A stretch of 64,000 nucleotides of DNA from Spirosoma oryzae (GCF_003002825.1 NZ_PVTE01000009.1:124001-188000); one strand, 5' to 3'; numbered from the stretch's first letter, positions 31,369 to 41,942 are shown. Program-made: numbers and translations. Notes: generated by a model not told the origin, from the sequence alone.

Positions 31369-31804
31369 GGGAACCCCCCGTTTTAACAAAGGGCTTTACC
31401 AGGAGCTGGCTCCCCCGGTACCGTTTATGGTCTGGAAGCAGATTATGCTACGGATGATGGCCCTGATCGGGGAAGAAATCCTCAGCAACCGTACGGGATT
31501 TACTCTGCCGGCCCAGCTGGGTCTGCTGGTGGTAGAAAAGATCAAACGACGGTCTGATGCCAAAAAACCCTTCATCGACCGGATTCATTTCTGCAAGACC
31601 GGAGAAAAACGAATCAACTACAACCGGCATACCTTTCAGCACACCTACCGGATCGTCTGGGCCCCGCTAAGCAACACCCGGCTGCCCACCCGAACCCTGT
31701 GGCGATTCAAAGCCAGCCGGGCCCTCAATCGTCAGCTGGCCCAGCGGATCTTTGCTGGCCAGGATTACCTGCCCCTGGCTAAACAAGCTATTCCCCACCG
31801 GTAA
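31334..31804 (+). CDS. conserved neck/ring-region protein, 156 aa
   Basis: ATG 31334 (MPRLPLHDPLRRGTPRFNKG) is preferred over an upstream in-frame ATG at 31271, which lengthens the overlap with the ring gene to 98 bases. The body is basic and helical (VPFMVWKQIMLRMMALIGEE; GLLVVEKIKRRSDAKK). It sits between two ring-type genes, so it probably helps build or line the neck. Not further assignable. Confidence 0.58.
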   Translation: MPRLPLHDPLRRGTPRFNKGLYQELAPPVPFMVWKQIMLRMMALIGEEILSNRTGFTLPAQLGLLVVEKIKRRSDAKKPFIDRIHFCKTGEKRINYNRHTFQHTYRIVWAPLSNTRLPTRTLWRFKASRALNRQLAQRIFAGQDYLPLAKQAIPHR

Positions 31805-32412
31805 TGTCCTACACCTTTGTCAACGCCGATACACTGATTCGACGGGTTCGACGGGTCCTGCGATCCTACGACGAAACGGGAATGATTGATCCGGTGGATT
31901 TTCCCCGGCTTCTCCGGGCCGGTCTGCACGATCTGGGCCTGCTGCCCGGCTACGAGCTGGAAACCCCCTTAGCCCTGATCCGGGGGAAAGCCCGGTTGCC
32001 TGACGGATTCCAGTCGGTTCATTCGGTATCGACCCAGACGGGCGATCAGACCCGGTACTACGAACCATACCCCCGCAGCCGTCACGGCTATAAACTGGAA
32101 GCCGGCTGGCTTCATCTGCCGCTGGACGATCAGGAGATCTGGCTGCAATACGTGGGAGATAGTGAACCCGGTGAGCTGCCGGCCATTCCGGACAATCCGA
32201 TCATTCAGACGTTTCTGGAGAAAAAGCTGGTGTACGAGCTGATTCATGACTGGCAATTTAACGGGGAAGAACTGAACCTGGAACGTAAGCTCCAACAGGC
32301 CGCCCAGGAGTACGAAGTAGCCTACCGGAATGCCCAGTTTGCCGTCAAACTCCCGTCTCCCCAGCAGGTAGCCACTTTTTTTCACCGGCAAAAACGCCGG
32401 CTTTACCGGTAA
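31804..32412 (+). CDS. second tail ring protein (crAss-like type), 202 aa
   Basis: Starts at an overlapping TAATG. Sequence YTFVNADTLIRRVRRVLRSY then DFPRLLRAGLHDLGLLPGYE opens the protein; a middle beta segment (EIWLQYVGDSEPGELP) and a C-terminal helix pair (LVYELIHDWQFNGEELNLER) follow. The layout is that of ring proteins encoded directly before the muzzle gene in crAss-like phages. Likely an adaptor between the upper rings and the tail barrel. Confidence 0.62.
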   Translation: MSYTFVNADTLIRRVRRVLRSYDETGMIDPVDFPRLLRAGLHDLGLLPGYELETPLALIRGKARLPDGFQSVHSVSTQTGDQTRYYEPYPRSRHGYKLEAGWLHLPLDDQEIWLQYVGDSEPGELPAIPDNPIIQTFLEKKLVYELIHDWQFNGEELNLERKLQQAAQEYEVAYRNAQFAVKLPSPQQVATFFHRQKRRLYR

Positions 32413-32415
32413 GTT

Positions 32416-35400
32416 ATGGAACCCATCCGTTCGTCCTCGGACCAGGGCCTTTCGCCCGATACCCATCCCATTCAGCAGAAGCCCGGCGTTACCTACGTGC
32501 TCAACGGCCGGGCGGAATCCCACCCTACCGGTTCCTACCAGTGGAGTAATGAGCCAGCCTCCGAGCTGGCTTTTTTGTTACCCGATGGGTATACCCTCTA
32601 CGGTACCCTGCGGATTGCCGAACTGGCCCGGACGTTACTGTTTACCGGTAACGGTAATCTGTCCCGAATCGATCAGGTGGGCCACAACCTGGGCCCTGAA
32701 GTCAGTGACGAATCGGTACCCGTCGGTACGGTGATAAATCTATTAAGCTCGGCCTGTCTGGACTTCAGCTCGGAACTATCCCTGGCCTACCAGCTTAAAA
32801 ACGATTCCTTATTTATTTACCTGGCCGATGGTCGTAACCCGGACCGCCGGATTCGGCTAGCCGTCAATGTAGCCGGTCAGCTGAGTCTGCATACGGACAG
32901 CCGAACGATTACGGGTAGAGGTCCCTGTCAGGAGCCTCAGTACGGAAACTCACTGGACTGTGATCGCTGCCGACTCGATCCACTGGCCAGTCTACCCCAT
33001 GTCAGTATCGGTTCGGTCAATACCGGAGGTAGTTTTGAGACGGGAGCGGTTCAGGTACGGGCTGCCTACGCTACCGCCCAGGGAGAACGATTAACCGAAT
33101 TTGGTTCGGGTAGCCGGTTGATTCCGCTTTTCGACGGACCGCTTATCAGTAAACCCGGCATAGTCTCATCCAAGAGTATTACCTGTCAGCTATTGGCTCC
33201 CTCGGATACGATCTATACCCACGTGGTCCTGGGGGTCCTGCTGAACATCGGCGGGCAGGTAACCACCTACCAAACGGACGTGTATCCGATTACTGGTCAG
33301 CAGATCGTTCTGCAGGGCAACGAAACCCGGTTTCCGCTGAGTCTTGCCGAGCTGCTGGAAGTGAGGACCCATTACGATCACAGTGATGGGCTGACTATTG
33401 GGGCTAACCGGCTGCTGCGGTGGGGGCTGGCTGAAAAAGCCATTTCGAATCTGCAGAAATACCTGCTTACTATCCCGGTTCAATGGCAGACCACCCGGCT
33501 CAGGGAAGGAGCGTACGGAGATCCGCTGGTAGCGGCCCAATTCAAAACCTACCCCCGGGACGAGGTAATCGGGCTGGGGATCGTTTTCGAGTACAACGAC
33601 GGGGACGAGACGGGCGTGTTTCATCTACCGGGCCGCCCGTCGGTATCCACGGACTGGACAACGGACATCTCGGCGGACGGACTAAGTCTGGATACTACTG
33701 GTTCGGGCGTACCCCGCTGGAAAGTACGTTCGACGGCTACGCTGAACTTTGCCCCCCGTAATCCCGAACCGGGAGCGTTGTGGGAATCCGGCTCGATGGG
33801 ATACTGGGAATCCAGTCTGAGGTATCCCAACCGGCCCGAGGTGTGGGGAGAGCTGTGCGGGACTCCGATTCGTCACCACAAGCTACCCTCCTCGGCCGTC
33901 ACCCACATTCACGACGGGCTGGTAACGGGGAATACGGCCCCGGCTCTGACCAAAGGAGCCAACTACATTTATCCACTGGGTATCCAGATTGATCCGGCCT
34001 TGATTCGGCAGGCCGTACAGCGGGCCGAAGCGGACGGGGTGGTCAAACCCGGTCTGATCAGCCGGTTCCGCATCGTTCGGGCCGACCGGACGGGACAGGC
34101 TTCGGTGGTGGCCCGAGGAGCTCTGTTCAATCTGAATTCTTACCAACACAAAGCCAAAACGGTTTATTATCCGAACTATCCCTTCAACGACCGGAGGACC
34201 GATCCCCTGCTGAGCGTGGAAGATTATTCGTACGGAGATTCGGTTCAGGGAACTCTGGCGGCCCAGACCCCGCTACCATTTACACCGTCGAACCGATATA
34301 CGTTTCATTCACCGGATACTCATTTTACCACCGCTGGTCGGGCGGACTATTTGCAGATTGAAACCGAGGAAGTCGGTCAGATGCAGGGTGAGTTTCGGCT
34401 GGCCGAGGGACAGGCTGAACAGAAACTGTTCAACCGGCTACTGGGTCAAATTGCTTTTGATCTGACGGCTACTTCCATCAGTCGGGATGGTGACCCGGTT
34501 CTGCTAATTCTACGAATCCTGGCGGAATCGGAAACCTACAAAACCTTACTAAAATCAGCCATTCCGTACGAGAACCAATCAACCCAGTTTACGGGAGTTG
34601 GGTATTACAATGGCTACAAACTCAATACCAGTCCGGGTAGCAGTATCCGACCCCTGGAACAACAGGTCTATCTGGAACCGGCTGTTCAGCAGGTAGGACC
34701 CGATCTGATTAACAATCGTTTTCGGGAACGCTCGGTCTATTTGAAAACAAGTGACGGCGGAGCCAGCGGACAGACTATTCAGGTAACCATCGGGGGAGCT
34801 ACGTTTACCATTCCCAAACCCCGGTTTTCTACGTTACCGTTACCTACTGTAGCCGATACCAGCCGGCGGACCATCTACGAAGCCGGCGGGCTGAACATCG
34901 AAATAACCGAACCTGTTTCGCTACAATATGCTACACTCCGGGTTCGAAAAGATGCTCAGTACGGGAACCTGTCGAGCATGAACTACCTGGAGATGGGGGA
35001 TGCACCGGTGGAACTATCCGCAACGGGACTGGTGAATTACTTCGGTGGGGATACATTTATCAACCGATTCAGCCTGAAGCGGAAACATTCCTTTTTTACC
35101 CAGACCTGGTATAAACTGCCAGCCGGCTCATCCGTCAATTATACCGATTTAGCCAACGTAGCGTATCCAACGTATGTATTCAATACAAGCGGTCTACCAA
35201 CCAGTGTACCCGATTTAGGAGGTATAGGTAGTTTAGTCCGTACAGCTGTCGAAGCTTCATTTGGGCAGGTCGTTACCCGGCTGGATCAACCGGTCAACAA
35301 AGGGCTCTACCAACGGGGATACGTCCATCTCTACAGTTACGGTATCCCGTACTTTCTCTGTGAATCATCGGTCAACCTGGATCTTCGGCGGGCGGATGAT

Positions 35401-36879
35401 TTGCTGGAAGGCGGGTTTTATCCACTGACCGATCCCTTCCAGTGGACCCAGGAAAACCAGGTTCCCATCGATCGGGACAACACCTACCTCTATGATAAAG
35501 CCTACTCGGCTCCACTGCGGCAGAACCGGCTACTGACTTACCCGGATTTTCAGCTGTACAACCAGTACTACGACCAGTTTCATCCCAACCGGACGATCTA
35601 CTCTGAACCCGACGAGTTCCGTTACAGCAAAGCCCTCAACAGTTACGATTTTGGTCTCGAGCAGGGAAAGCTCATCGGGCTGACGGCCCTGGAAGCCGGT
35701 AAAATCCTGGCCCGCTTTACGGGAGGTAGTTCGGTTTACAATGCCTACGATACGCTGCCCGTCGGAGCCAAAACCGTCGAGCTGGGCAACGGGGGCATGT
35801 TTGCTACCCGGCCCCAGCAGTTTATTGCCGTGGACGGGGGAGCCATTGGGGCCCAGCACCGGGAGCTGATCCGTACTCCCTACGGAGTGGTCTGGGCCGA
35901 CAGCAGCCGGGGAGCTTTGTATTTGCTGGCTCCGGGGGATATTCCCCAGAATCTGGCCCAGGGTCCCCTGGAATTCTGGCTGCGGGAACACCTACCGGCC
36001 AAACTCAAAACGCTTTATCCGGCCCTGCCGGAAGAAGCCCTGCCGATCCGGCTGGTCTATGATGACGTCAACCACCGGCTGCTACTGAGCCGGGCCGACT
36101 ACTACCCAATCGTTTCAGGTATGGTGTACCGGGCGGATCAGGGCGTATTTTCCCTGAATGGTCCCCCGGTTCGCTTATCCGATTCGACAAAGTTCGAGAA
36201 CCGGAGCTGGACGATCGGTTATCATTTTCCGACCAAAACCTGGGCCTACTACAGTTTCAGCCCCAGTCGATATCTGGGCTGGCCGGGTGGTTTTGTTTCC
36301 TACTACGAGCCGGGTATGACCGGCGGGAAAGGGGGCTGGATTCACCGCAACAGCCGGCTGAAGTACCAGCGGTTCGGGGGTAAACCTTATCCGTTCATGC
36401 TGACCATCCATACCGGTCAGCAGGTTTCTTCGGTTCGGCTGGCCAGTCTGAGCTACGGACACGACGTTCGGCTTTACCGGGCGGGGACGGATGCTTACCA
36501 GCAGCTCGACGGGCAAACCTATGATCAACTGGTAGTTACCACTGACCGGCAGACATCGGGTATCATCTCGCTGGCTCCGGCTACCGGTGGATCCATGCGG
36601 GCTTTGATCAATCCGGGTCCCCGGCTGGTGCAGGTTCAGAGCGGCATCTGGAACATCAACGGTATCCTGGACAAAACCGTAGCCGGGCAGCCCCTGTGGC
36701 TGACGGATCCGTCGGGTACGGTTCGGTTCGTCAACGATGCAGCGGTTCGCAATCCGATCCGTTCGTTCGACAAATCAGCCCTGATCGGATCGGGTTTTAG
36801 TTTCAGTTTCATCCAGAACAGCCGGTTCGACCGGCAATTCATTCATCAGTTCGTTACCCCCGAGTTTAAACCGGTATGA
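32416..36879 (+). CDS. tail 'muzzle'/stabilization protein, 1487 aa
   Basis: Very large beta-rich protein starting SSDQGLSPDTHPIQQKPGVT and YVLNGRAESHPTGSYQWSN after the Met-Glu-Pro; this opening is characteristic of the crAss-like stabilization (muzzle) protein. Repeated strands with Trp/Tyr/Gly motifs run along its length (LRYPNRPEVWGELCG; YHFPTKTWAYYSFSPS), consistent with a propeller-like barrel. It would form the distal part of the short tail and hold the injected cargo. The length is in the range of large members. Its stop overlaps the lysozyme start (ATGA). Confidence 0.75.
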   Translation: MEPIRSSSDQGLSPDTHPIQQKPGVTYVLNGRAESHPTGSYQWSNEPASELAFLLPDGYTLYGTLRIAELARTLLFTGNGNLSRIDQVGHNLGPEVSDESVPVGTVINLLSSACLDFSSELSLAYQLKNDSLFIYLADGRNPDRRIRLAVNVAGQLSLHTDSRTITGRGPCQEPQYGNSLDCDRCRLDPLASLPHVSIGSVNTGGSFETGAVQVRAAYATAQGERLTEFGSGSRLIPLFDGPLISKPGIVSSKSITCQLLAPSDTIYTHVVLGVLLNIGGQVTTYQTDVYPITGQQIVLQGNETRFPLSLAELLEVRTHYDHSDGLTIGANRLLRWGLAEKAISNLQKYLLTIPVQWQTTRLREGAYGDPLVAAQFKTYPRDEVIGLGIVFEYNDGDETGVFHLPGRPSVSTDWTTDISADGLSLDTTGSGVPRWKVRSTATLNFAPRNPEPGALWESGSMGYWESSLRYPNRPEVWGELCGTPIRHHKLPSSAVTHIHDGLVTGNTAPALTKGANYIYPLGIQIDPALIRQAVQRAEADGVVKPGLISRFRIVRADRTGQASVVARGALFNLNSYQHKAKTVYYPNYPFNDRRTDPLLSVEDYSYGDSVQGTLAAQTPLPFTPSNRYTFHSPDTHFTTAGRADYLQIETEEVGQMQGEFRLAEGQAEQKLFNRLLGQIAFDLTATSISRDGDPVLLILRILAESETYKTLLKSAIPYENQSTQFTGVGYYNGYKLNTSPGSSIRPLEQQVYLEPAVQQVGPDLINNRFRERSVYLKTSDGGASGQTIQVTIGGATFTIPKPRFSTLPLPTVADTSRRTIYEAGGLNIEITEPVSLQYATLRVRKDAQYGNLSSMNYLEMGDAPVELSATGLVNYFGGDTFINRFSLKRKHSFFTQTWYKLPAGSSVNYTDLANVAYPTYVFNTSGLPTSVPDLGGIGSLVRTAVEASFGQVVTRLDQPVNKGLYQRGYVHLYSYGIPYFLCESSVNLDLRRADDLLEGGFYPLTDPFQWTQENQVPIDRDNTYLYDKAYSAPLRQNRLLTYPDFQLYNQYYDQFHPNRTIYSEPDEFRYSKALNSYDFGLEQGKLIGLTALEAGKILARFTGGSSVYNAYDTLPVGAKTVELGNGGMFATRPQQFIAVDGGAIGAQHRELIRTPYGVVWADSSRGALYLLAPGDIPQNLAQGPLEFWLREHLPAKLKTLYPALPEEALPIRLVYDDVNHRLLLSRADYYPIVSGMVYRADQGVFSLNGPPVRLSDSTKFENRSWTIGYHFPTKTWAYYSFSPSRYLGWPGGFVSYYEPGMTGGKGGWIHRNSRLKYQRFGGKPYPFMLTIHTGQQVSSVRLASLSYGHDVRLYRAGTDAYQQLDGQTYDQLVVTTDRQTSGIISLAPATGGSMRALINPGPRLVQVQSGIWNINGILDKTVAGQPLWLTDPSGTVRFVNDAAVRNPIRSFDKSALIGSGFSFSFIQNSRFDRQFIHQFVTPEFKPV

Positions 36880-38375
36880 TCGATTTTACCCAGCTTCTTT
36901 CCCTGGCACCGGCCAATGACGGAATCGATCTGTCGGGCTACGGATTTGATTCGGCCGGGCAACAACCGGTCTCAATCGATACCGGCCGGGATCTTTCGGC
37001 AGAACCGGACGGCGATTCGGACGACGCGTATTTCCAGCAGGCCGAACAGCCCGTCTGGGACTACGATCCGACGGACGACGACGAGTTTGTCCGGCAGCTG
37101 CTGTATCAGCCGACGTACCGGTCCCGGGCTTTATCAATCCGGCCGGCGAGCCCGGACAACCAATCGGATTATTCCGGAATGCCGGGGAACAAGACTGGTC
37201 AATTTTATCGGACTACGAGGAATCTATCGGCTTTGGATGCGTTTCGATACTACACCGAGCAGAAGGGCCTGGCTCCCCACGTAGCCGCCGGTATCGTGGG
37301 TAATCTTCAGCAGGAATCAGGTTTTAATCCCCGGGCGGTGGGTGATTCGGGGACGTCTCACGGGCTGGCCCAGTGGCATAACGAGCGGTGGCAGGGACTG
37401 CAGCAGGCAGCCCGACAGCAGGGCCGGGATCCCTACGATCCATATTTCCAGCTGGACCACGTTCTCTCGGAACCGGGGGAATCGGCTTCGGTCTTAAACA
37501 AGTTAAACCAGACACGGACGGCTTCGGAAGCAGCCCGGGTTTTCGGCCGGAGCTACGAACGGTACAATCCGGTCCAGGCCAACGAAGCGGGTCGGGCGGC
37601 CTATGCCCGCCGGCTCCACGGAGAACCTTCCAGTCGGGAAACCTACCAGGACGGTGGGTTGATTACGGGACTGATCGGTCAGGTAGCCGGCCAGGTAGTA
37701 AACTACGGACTGGAAAAGATATTCAACCCGACGGCATCTTCGGTTCCGGCCATCAACGGGTTTATTCAGCAGCAGCTGGGACAGGGTAATGTACAGGACC
37801 AGCAACTCCGGGCTTACCGAAATCAGCAGGAAGACGAGCTGAGTAACCCGGCCACCTACCAGCAGGGCGGGATGTCTCCCGGCTTTAACCAGCTCCGGGC
37901 CTACAAACCCCAGCTGGTGGGTGGTATTCCCCTGTCAGCAGCCGGAGCAACAGACTGGAAAACGAGCCAGTTGCAGAAGTTTGGCTTTTCCTATAACCAG
38001 GATAACACGGGCCGGGAGCTGATCAACTACTCGATGAAGACCCTGGGTAACAACGTGACCGGTAAAGCCTACGGGAATGATCCATTGAAACCGGCTACTG
38101 GTCTGCAGCCCGTTCAACCGGCGGCTCCCCAGCAACAGGCTCCGGTTATCAAGGCCCCCACGGGCTGGCTGGATGCGCTACTCAATCCGGGTATTCCGGT
38201 AGCTGTTCAGGCGGCTTCGGCCCTGGCCCTGAACGGACAGGCTCAGCAGCAGCGGGCCCTGGAGTGGAATAAACTCAAGGATCTTCCGTACCAGAAAGTA
38301 CGGGCGGCCCAGCCCATTACCGGTACGGCACAACCCCTTTACGCCCGGTACGGGTATAATTCCTATGACTGCTAG
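36876..38375 (+). CDS. virion-associated lysozyme (Phage_lysozyme2 type), 499 aa
   Basis: The domain at about 118-250 matches the tail-lysozyme family: VAAGIVGNLQQESGFNP with the catalytic-type E147, then GLAQWHNERW (163-172), and the closing RTASEAARVFGRSYER segment. Acidic N-terminal 100 residues and a long Gln/Pro-rich C-terminal part (250-499) probably anchor it in the virion. Likely role: local peptidoglycan opening during DNA entry. It is encoded directly after the muzzle protein, as expected for a tail-tip enzyme. Confidence 0.8.
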   Translation: MIDFTQLLSLAPANDGIDLSGYGFDSAGQQPVSIDTGRDLSAEPDGDSDDAYFQQAEQPVWDYDPTDDDEFVRQLLYQPTYRSRALSIRPASPDNQSDYSGMPGNKTGQFYRTTRNLSALDAFRYYTEQKGLAPHVAAGIVGNLQQESGFNPRAVGDSGTSHGLAQWHNERWQGLQQAARQQGRDPYDPYFQLDHVLSEPGESASVLNKLNQTRTASEAARVFGRSYERYNPVQANEAGRAAYARRLHGEPSSRETYQDGGLITGLIGQVAGQVVNYGLEKIFNPTASSVPAINGFIQQQLGQGNVQDQQLRAYRNQQEDELSNPATYQQGGMSPGFNQLRAYKPQLVGGIPLSAAGATDWKTSQLQKFGFSYNQDNTGRELINYSMKTLGNNVTGKAYGNDPLKPATGLQPVQPAAPQQQAPVIKAPTGWLDALLNPGIPVAVQAASALALNGQAQQQRALEWNKLKDLPYQKVRAAQPITGTAQPLYARYGYNSYDC

Positions 38376-38595
38376 TATCAAACCGATTGTTACGGAAGTC
38401 TCCGAGGAGCAGGTCCGGATGGTCAAGCTCTACAACGACGATCTCCGGCAGAGCATCAGCTGTCTTCGGGAACTACTCTCGGCCGGGGTTCGGACGGGTT
38501 CCGAGTTTCAGACCGAGTACACGTATATCCTGCCCGATGAGATCGACCGGGGGCTGGTACAGCAGAAAATTATGGAACTGCTCAAAAAGTTATGA
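38365..38595 (+). CDS. small helical protein, 76 aa
   Basis: Overlaps the lysozyme by 11 bases and the next gene by ATGA. Charged and helical (EEQVRMVKLYNDDLRQSISC; GLVQQKIMELLKKL). It may be a chaperone or minor virion part; no family recognised. Confidence 0.6.
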   Translation: MTASIKPIVTEVSEEQVRMVKLYNDDLRQSISCLRELLSAGVRTGSEFQTEYTYILPDEIDRGLVQQKIMELLKKL

Positions 38596-40658
38596 AGCTG
38601 AAACTAAAACAGTCGGGCGGTCCAGCTACCAATCAGGTAATCGTGGAAGCCGGTGAAATCGGCCGGGATTTGCAGGGTAATCTGGTTCAGATCGATTCTC
38701 AGGCTCCGTCCCATGACGATCCTAGGCTGATTCATTCCGGTGGGGTTAATTACGCACGGCCGGGTAAGGGTGGCGTACTGACCGATCAGCTCAAATCGAT
38801 ACTCTCTGATTCCCAAACTCAGATCAACCGGGGTGAGCGGAGTCAGAATCCGGCCGATGCTCAGATTGCCATTTCGGGTAAACAAGCTAACCAGCTAGGT
38901 AAAGAACTGGGGTTACCTGTCAAGATCCGTGGTTCGATATCCCCCAGTAAACTATTTCTTAGCCTGCAGACGGCCCGGGATAAAATGGCTAAAAAATACG
39001 TGTTGAAACCAAAACACCAGCAACTCTCGGGTAAAGCCTTTCAGACCAGTCAGCACGTGAATGCCCTTCAGCAGCAGCAGCTACCGGACGATCAGGCCCT
39101 TTATAATCTGGTGTTCGGGATGCAGGAAGCCATGAAAAAACCGGAACCGGTAGCTACGGCCGTTATGCAGCAGGGTGGCCGGGTCAAGTTATCTACCCAG
39201 GGCTACAAACGAAATTCACCGGATAAGCACGAACCGGCTCTGGTGATCCCTTCCAACCAGATCACGATGGACGGAGTCGATCACGATATCCTGCTCTACG
39301 GGGACGGAGGTGAGGTGATTCACGCTACTCCGGACAAAGATTACTACCTACCCAACTCCAGTCAGGTGCTGGAGATCCCATTAGGGCAGCAGGGTTACCA
39401 CCGACCCTCGGTGAGCAACGGACAACGAGATCCGGTGACGGGCCGGGTATTGTTTCCTGCGGATGGACCCCTGCCAGTAATTGGTAAACCGGGCCAGTTC
39501 GATTATTCCCAGTCAGCCATCGATCAGTGGGCCACTGGAACCCTGCCGGCTCCGGTTAAACCGGCTCCTGTCAAAAAAACAGCTGGTAAACTAAACCCGA
39601 AAACTAGGGGAGTCAACCGGCCTACCCCTACCCGTCCGGTAACCCGGCAGGCTCAGGCAGCCGGTCTGTCCAAAACCGATTATTCGGCTTTTCTGCCCGA
39701 TCCATCAGGTGATCCCACAGTTCCGCTGGTAGCTCCCCAAACCTACGCTCCAGGTCAGATTCAAGCCGATTCCCTGGAACGGACCATGACTCCGGTTCGT
39801 ACCGAGTCGGGTGTACCCGTCCAGTCGATCGTAGCCGGTGAACCAATTATTTCCAGTCTGGATAGCCGGGTAGCCGAACGTCGGCCCGGTCAAAAATACG
39901 TGGATGAGCTGAATCCATTCCGGCCCCGGTCCGAGCAGTTCATGGGGGATCTGTACAACCTGCTGGATGCCCAGACCCGTCAGCCGGGATACCTTCAACA
40001 AATGGACTACGTACCCCTGCACCTGGACCGGGTAAACCCTACGGCCAGCCGGCAAGCAATACAGGATGCCTACCAGGCGGCTAATCAGTCGATACCGGAT
40101 CCGGGTACCCAAATCGGCCGGGCCCAGCAGGTAGCCCAGTACAGTAGCTACCTGGACAGTCTGAATCAGCTCAACGGACAGATCGACGGGCAGAACGTAC
40201 AGATCGGCAACCAGGAGAACCAGTACAACCAGGCCGCCCGGCAGCAGATCGAGAGTCAGAATGCCCAGCTGCGGGATCAGTTCTACGTCCGGGACTTGCA
40301 GACCGAAGAAGCCCGCCGGCAGCAGACCTCGGCCAGTCTGAACAGTATTACCGGTAAGCTAAGTCAGGCCCGTCAGCAGATGGCCAACTACGACCTGTTT
40401 AAGTCGGCTTTTGCTCCCCGGTATAAAGTCAACGGGGACGGCAAGCTGGTCCTGGACAGCTCGGCTCCTCCGGTTCAATTCGGTCAGAAAGCCGTTCCAG
40501 CCAGTCCGAATGAACTGACAACGACGGAGACCACCCTGGACAAAGACGGTAAACCGGTCAAGACCCGGATCACCAAAAAAGAACTGGACTTTCTTACCCA
40601 GAACCGGGGCATCCTGCAACGACTCGGTCAGCTGGGAGCCCTGAAAGCTATCTACTGA
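38592..40658 (+). CDS. virion protein with basic head and coiled-coil tail, 688 aa
   Basis: Starts MKLKLKQSGGPATNQVIVEA. The first 270 residues are mixed alpha/beta (DGVDHDILLYGDGGEVIHAT). The middle is Pro/Thr/Lys-rich (about 310-400), and the C-terminal 200 residues are Gln-rich coiled coil (QNVQIGNQENQYNQAARQQI). The segment DGVDHDILLYGDGGEV recurs in crAss-like structural proteins at this place. It could be an internal virion or tail-lumen protein; the role is unknown. Confidence 0.58.
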   Translation: MKLKLKQSGGPATNQVIVEAGEIGRDLQGNLVQIDSQAPSHDDPRLIHSGGVNYARPGKGGVLTDQLKSILSDSQTQINRGERSQNPADAQIAISGKQANQLGKELGLPVKIRGSISPSKLFLSLQTARDKMAKKYVLKPKHQQLSGKAFQTSQHVNALQQQQLPDDQALYNLVFGMQEAMKKPEPVATAVMQQGGRVKLSTQGYKRNSPDKHEPALVIPSNQITMDGVDHDILLYGDGGEVIHATPDKDYYLPNSSQVLEIPLGQQGYHRPSVSNGQRDPVTGRVLFPADGPLPVIGKPGQFDYSQSAIDQWATGTLPAPVKPAPVKKTAGKLNPKTRGVNRPTPTRPVTRQAQAAGLSKTDYSAFLPDPSGDPTVPLVAPQTYAPGQIQADSLERTMTPVRTESGVPVQSIVAGEPIISSLDSRVAERRPGQKYVDELNPFRPRSEQFMGDLYNLLDAQTRQPGYLQQMDYVPLHLDRVNPTASRQAIQDAYQAANQSIPDPGTQIGRAQQVAQYSSYLDSLNQLNGQIDGQNVQIGNQENQYNQAARQQIESQNAQLRDQFYVRDLQTEEARRQQTSASLNSITGKLSQARQQMANYDLFKSAFAPRYKVNGDGKLVLDSSAPPVQFGQKAVPASPNELTTTETTLDKDGKPVKTRITKKELDFLTQNRGILQRLGQLGALKAIY

Positions 40659-40713
40659 TTTCCCAGCCAGTTCTTCTGAATTCAGTCCCTTTCCTTTTTT
40701 CTCTTTTCTCAAC

Positions 40714-41040
40714 GTGATTGAATTCGTCAAAACCCTGGGTATCCTGCTGGATAACTTTCCCCCCGTGATTCTGAGTCTGCTGGCCGTCCCGGCCGGGGCC
40801 CTGATTTTCGGACTCATCCAGAAACAGCGGGGTATCATCAAGACCCCGAAGGAGCTGGTGGAAACGATCTTTATCGGTACGGTAACCGGCGGCTTCTGCG
40901 GGGCTCTGATTGCTCCCATGATCGGTTCGGTCACCAACCTGCCGGGCTACTGTTCCTCCTTTGTTTCGGGGGCTTCGGGCCACTGGATCGCCACCACCCT
41001 GCTACCCAAAAAGCAGGATGATTACTTACACAAACCCTAA
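40714..41040 (+). CDS. small membrane protein, holin-like, 108 aa
   Basis: GTG start after a pyrimidine-rich leader. Three hydrophobic segments lie near 15-35 (FPPVILSLLAVPAGALIFGL), 52-72 (IFIGTVTGGFCGALIAPMIG) and 78-97, with a charged tail (LLPKKQDDYLHKP). Size and topology suit a holin or antiholin; the neighbouring lysozyme and DUF5675 genes support a lysis context. No specific holin family is recognised. Confidence 0.55.
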   Translation: MIEFVKTLGILLDNFPPVILSLLAVPAGALIFGLIQKQRGIIKTPKELVETIFIGTVTGGFCGALIAPMIGSVTNLPGYCSSFVSGASGHWIATTLLPKKQDDYLHKP

Positions 41041-41054
41041 TCCGTCCATTACCG

Positions 41055-41876
41055 ATGATCTACGGTACTGAAGAAGCCTTTATCTGGCTTACTGTCCTGC
41101 TGGGCCTTGTCAACGTATTTTTCCTCTACATCCGCTGGGACCGGACCCATGAGCTATCTACCGGTCACGACCGGGTGGGGCTTATCAGTTGTTTTGGCAG
41201 CGGGCTGTGTCTGCTGATCTGTGCCCTGACGCCCAGTCTGGCCTACCTGTTTATCTGGCTGGGACTTGGCTTTCTGGGGCTGAGTCTGGGTTACGAGTAC
41301 TGGTACTTTGGTAAGTACCCGGTTAAAGTCGTCAAGATCGACACTATTCCGGCTTACAAACCCCGGTTACACTGGGTAGCCGATCTGGTCGAAGCCAACC
41401 CGGATCCGATCCGACCCAAACCCTTCTGGCAGCGGCCGTTTTCGAGGGCTGAAGTCAGCTGGGGTATCTGCTTTTTTCTGATCGTCTTCGGCTTCGACCG
41501 GGTCATGACGGCCCTGGCCTACAAGGATAACGAAGTGATTGCCGCTAAACGGGAAAGCTCCCAGGTCGTTAAATCCGTCGTCAGTCAGCAGGGAGCCCGG
41601 ACCCGTTCGGCCATTGCCCAGGCGGTGGATTCCCTCCGACAAACCGATACGGTTATTTTGAACGGAATGCTCTACTACCGGATTCACCTTCAGCACCTGG
41701 ACCAGCAGCAAAAGTTGGGAGACCGGCCGAAGCTGGGCAGCATAAAACCCAGACGGTCCGGAAAACTCAGCTACCCGGTTCAACCGATTGCTCCCAGCTT
41801 CGAGCAGCTGGATTCCCTGAGTAGTCCTGGTCAGTACGCCCTCTTACCCCCCGATACGCTGCGGATTCAGTTTTAG
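41055..41876 (+). CDS. membrane protein with C-terminal extracytoplasmic tail, 273 aa
   Basis: Four hydrophobic segments (about 7-26, 42-58, 61-79 and 134-152) are followed by a 120-residue charged tail rich in Gln/Arg and Pro. It follows the holin-like gene after 14 bases. A role in lysis (for example a spanin-like or holin partner) or in exclusion of other phages is possible. No family recognised. Confidence 0.55.
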   Translation: MIYGTEEAFIWLTVLLGLVNVFFLYIRWDRTHELSTGHDRVGLISCFGSGLCLLICALTPSLAYLFIWLGLGFLGLSLGYEYWYFGKYPVKVVKIDTIPAYKPRLHWVADLVEANPDPIRPKPFWQRPFSRAEVSWGICFFLIVFGFDRVMTALAYKDNEVIAAKRESSQVVKSVVSQQGARTRSAIAQAVDSLRQTDTVILNGMLYYRIHLQHLDQQQKLGDRPKLGSIKPRRSGKLSYPVQPIAPSFEQLDSLSSPGQYALLPPDTLRIQF

Positions 41877-41942
41877 AAACCGGACTGCTCAATTGATTCA
41901 GTCTATCTCACCTACTTCACCCAGGCTTTATTTTTAGCTTTT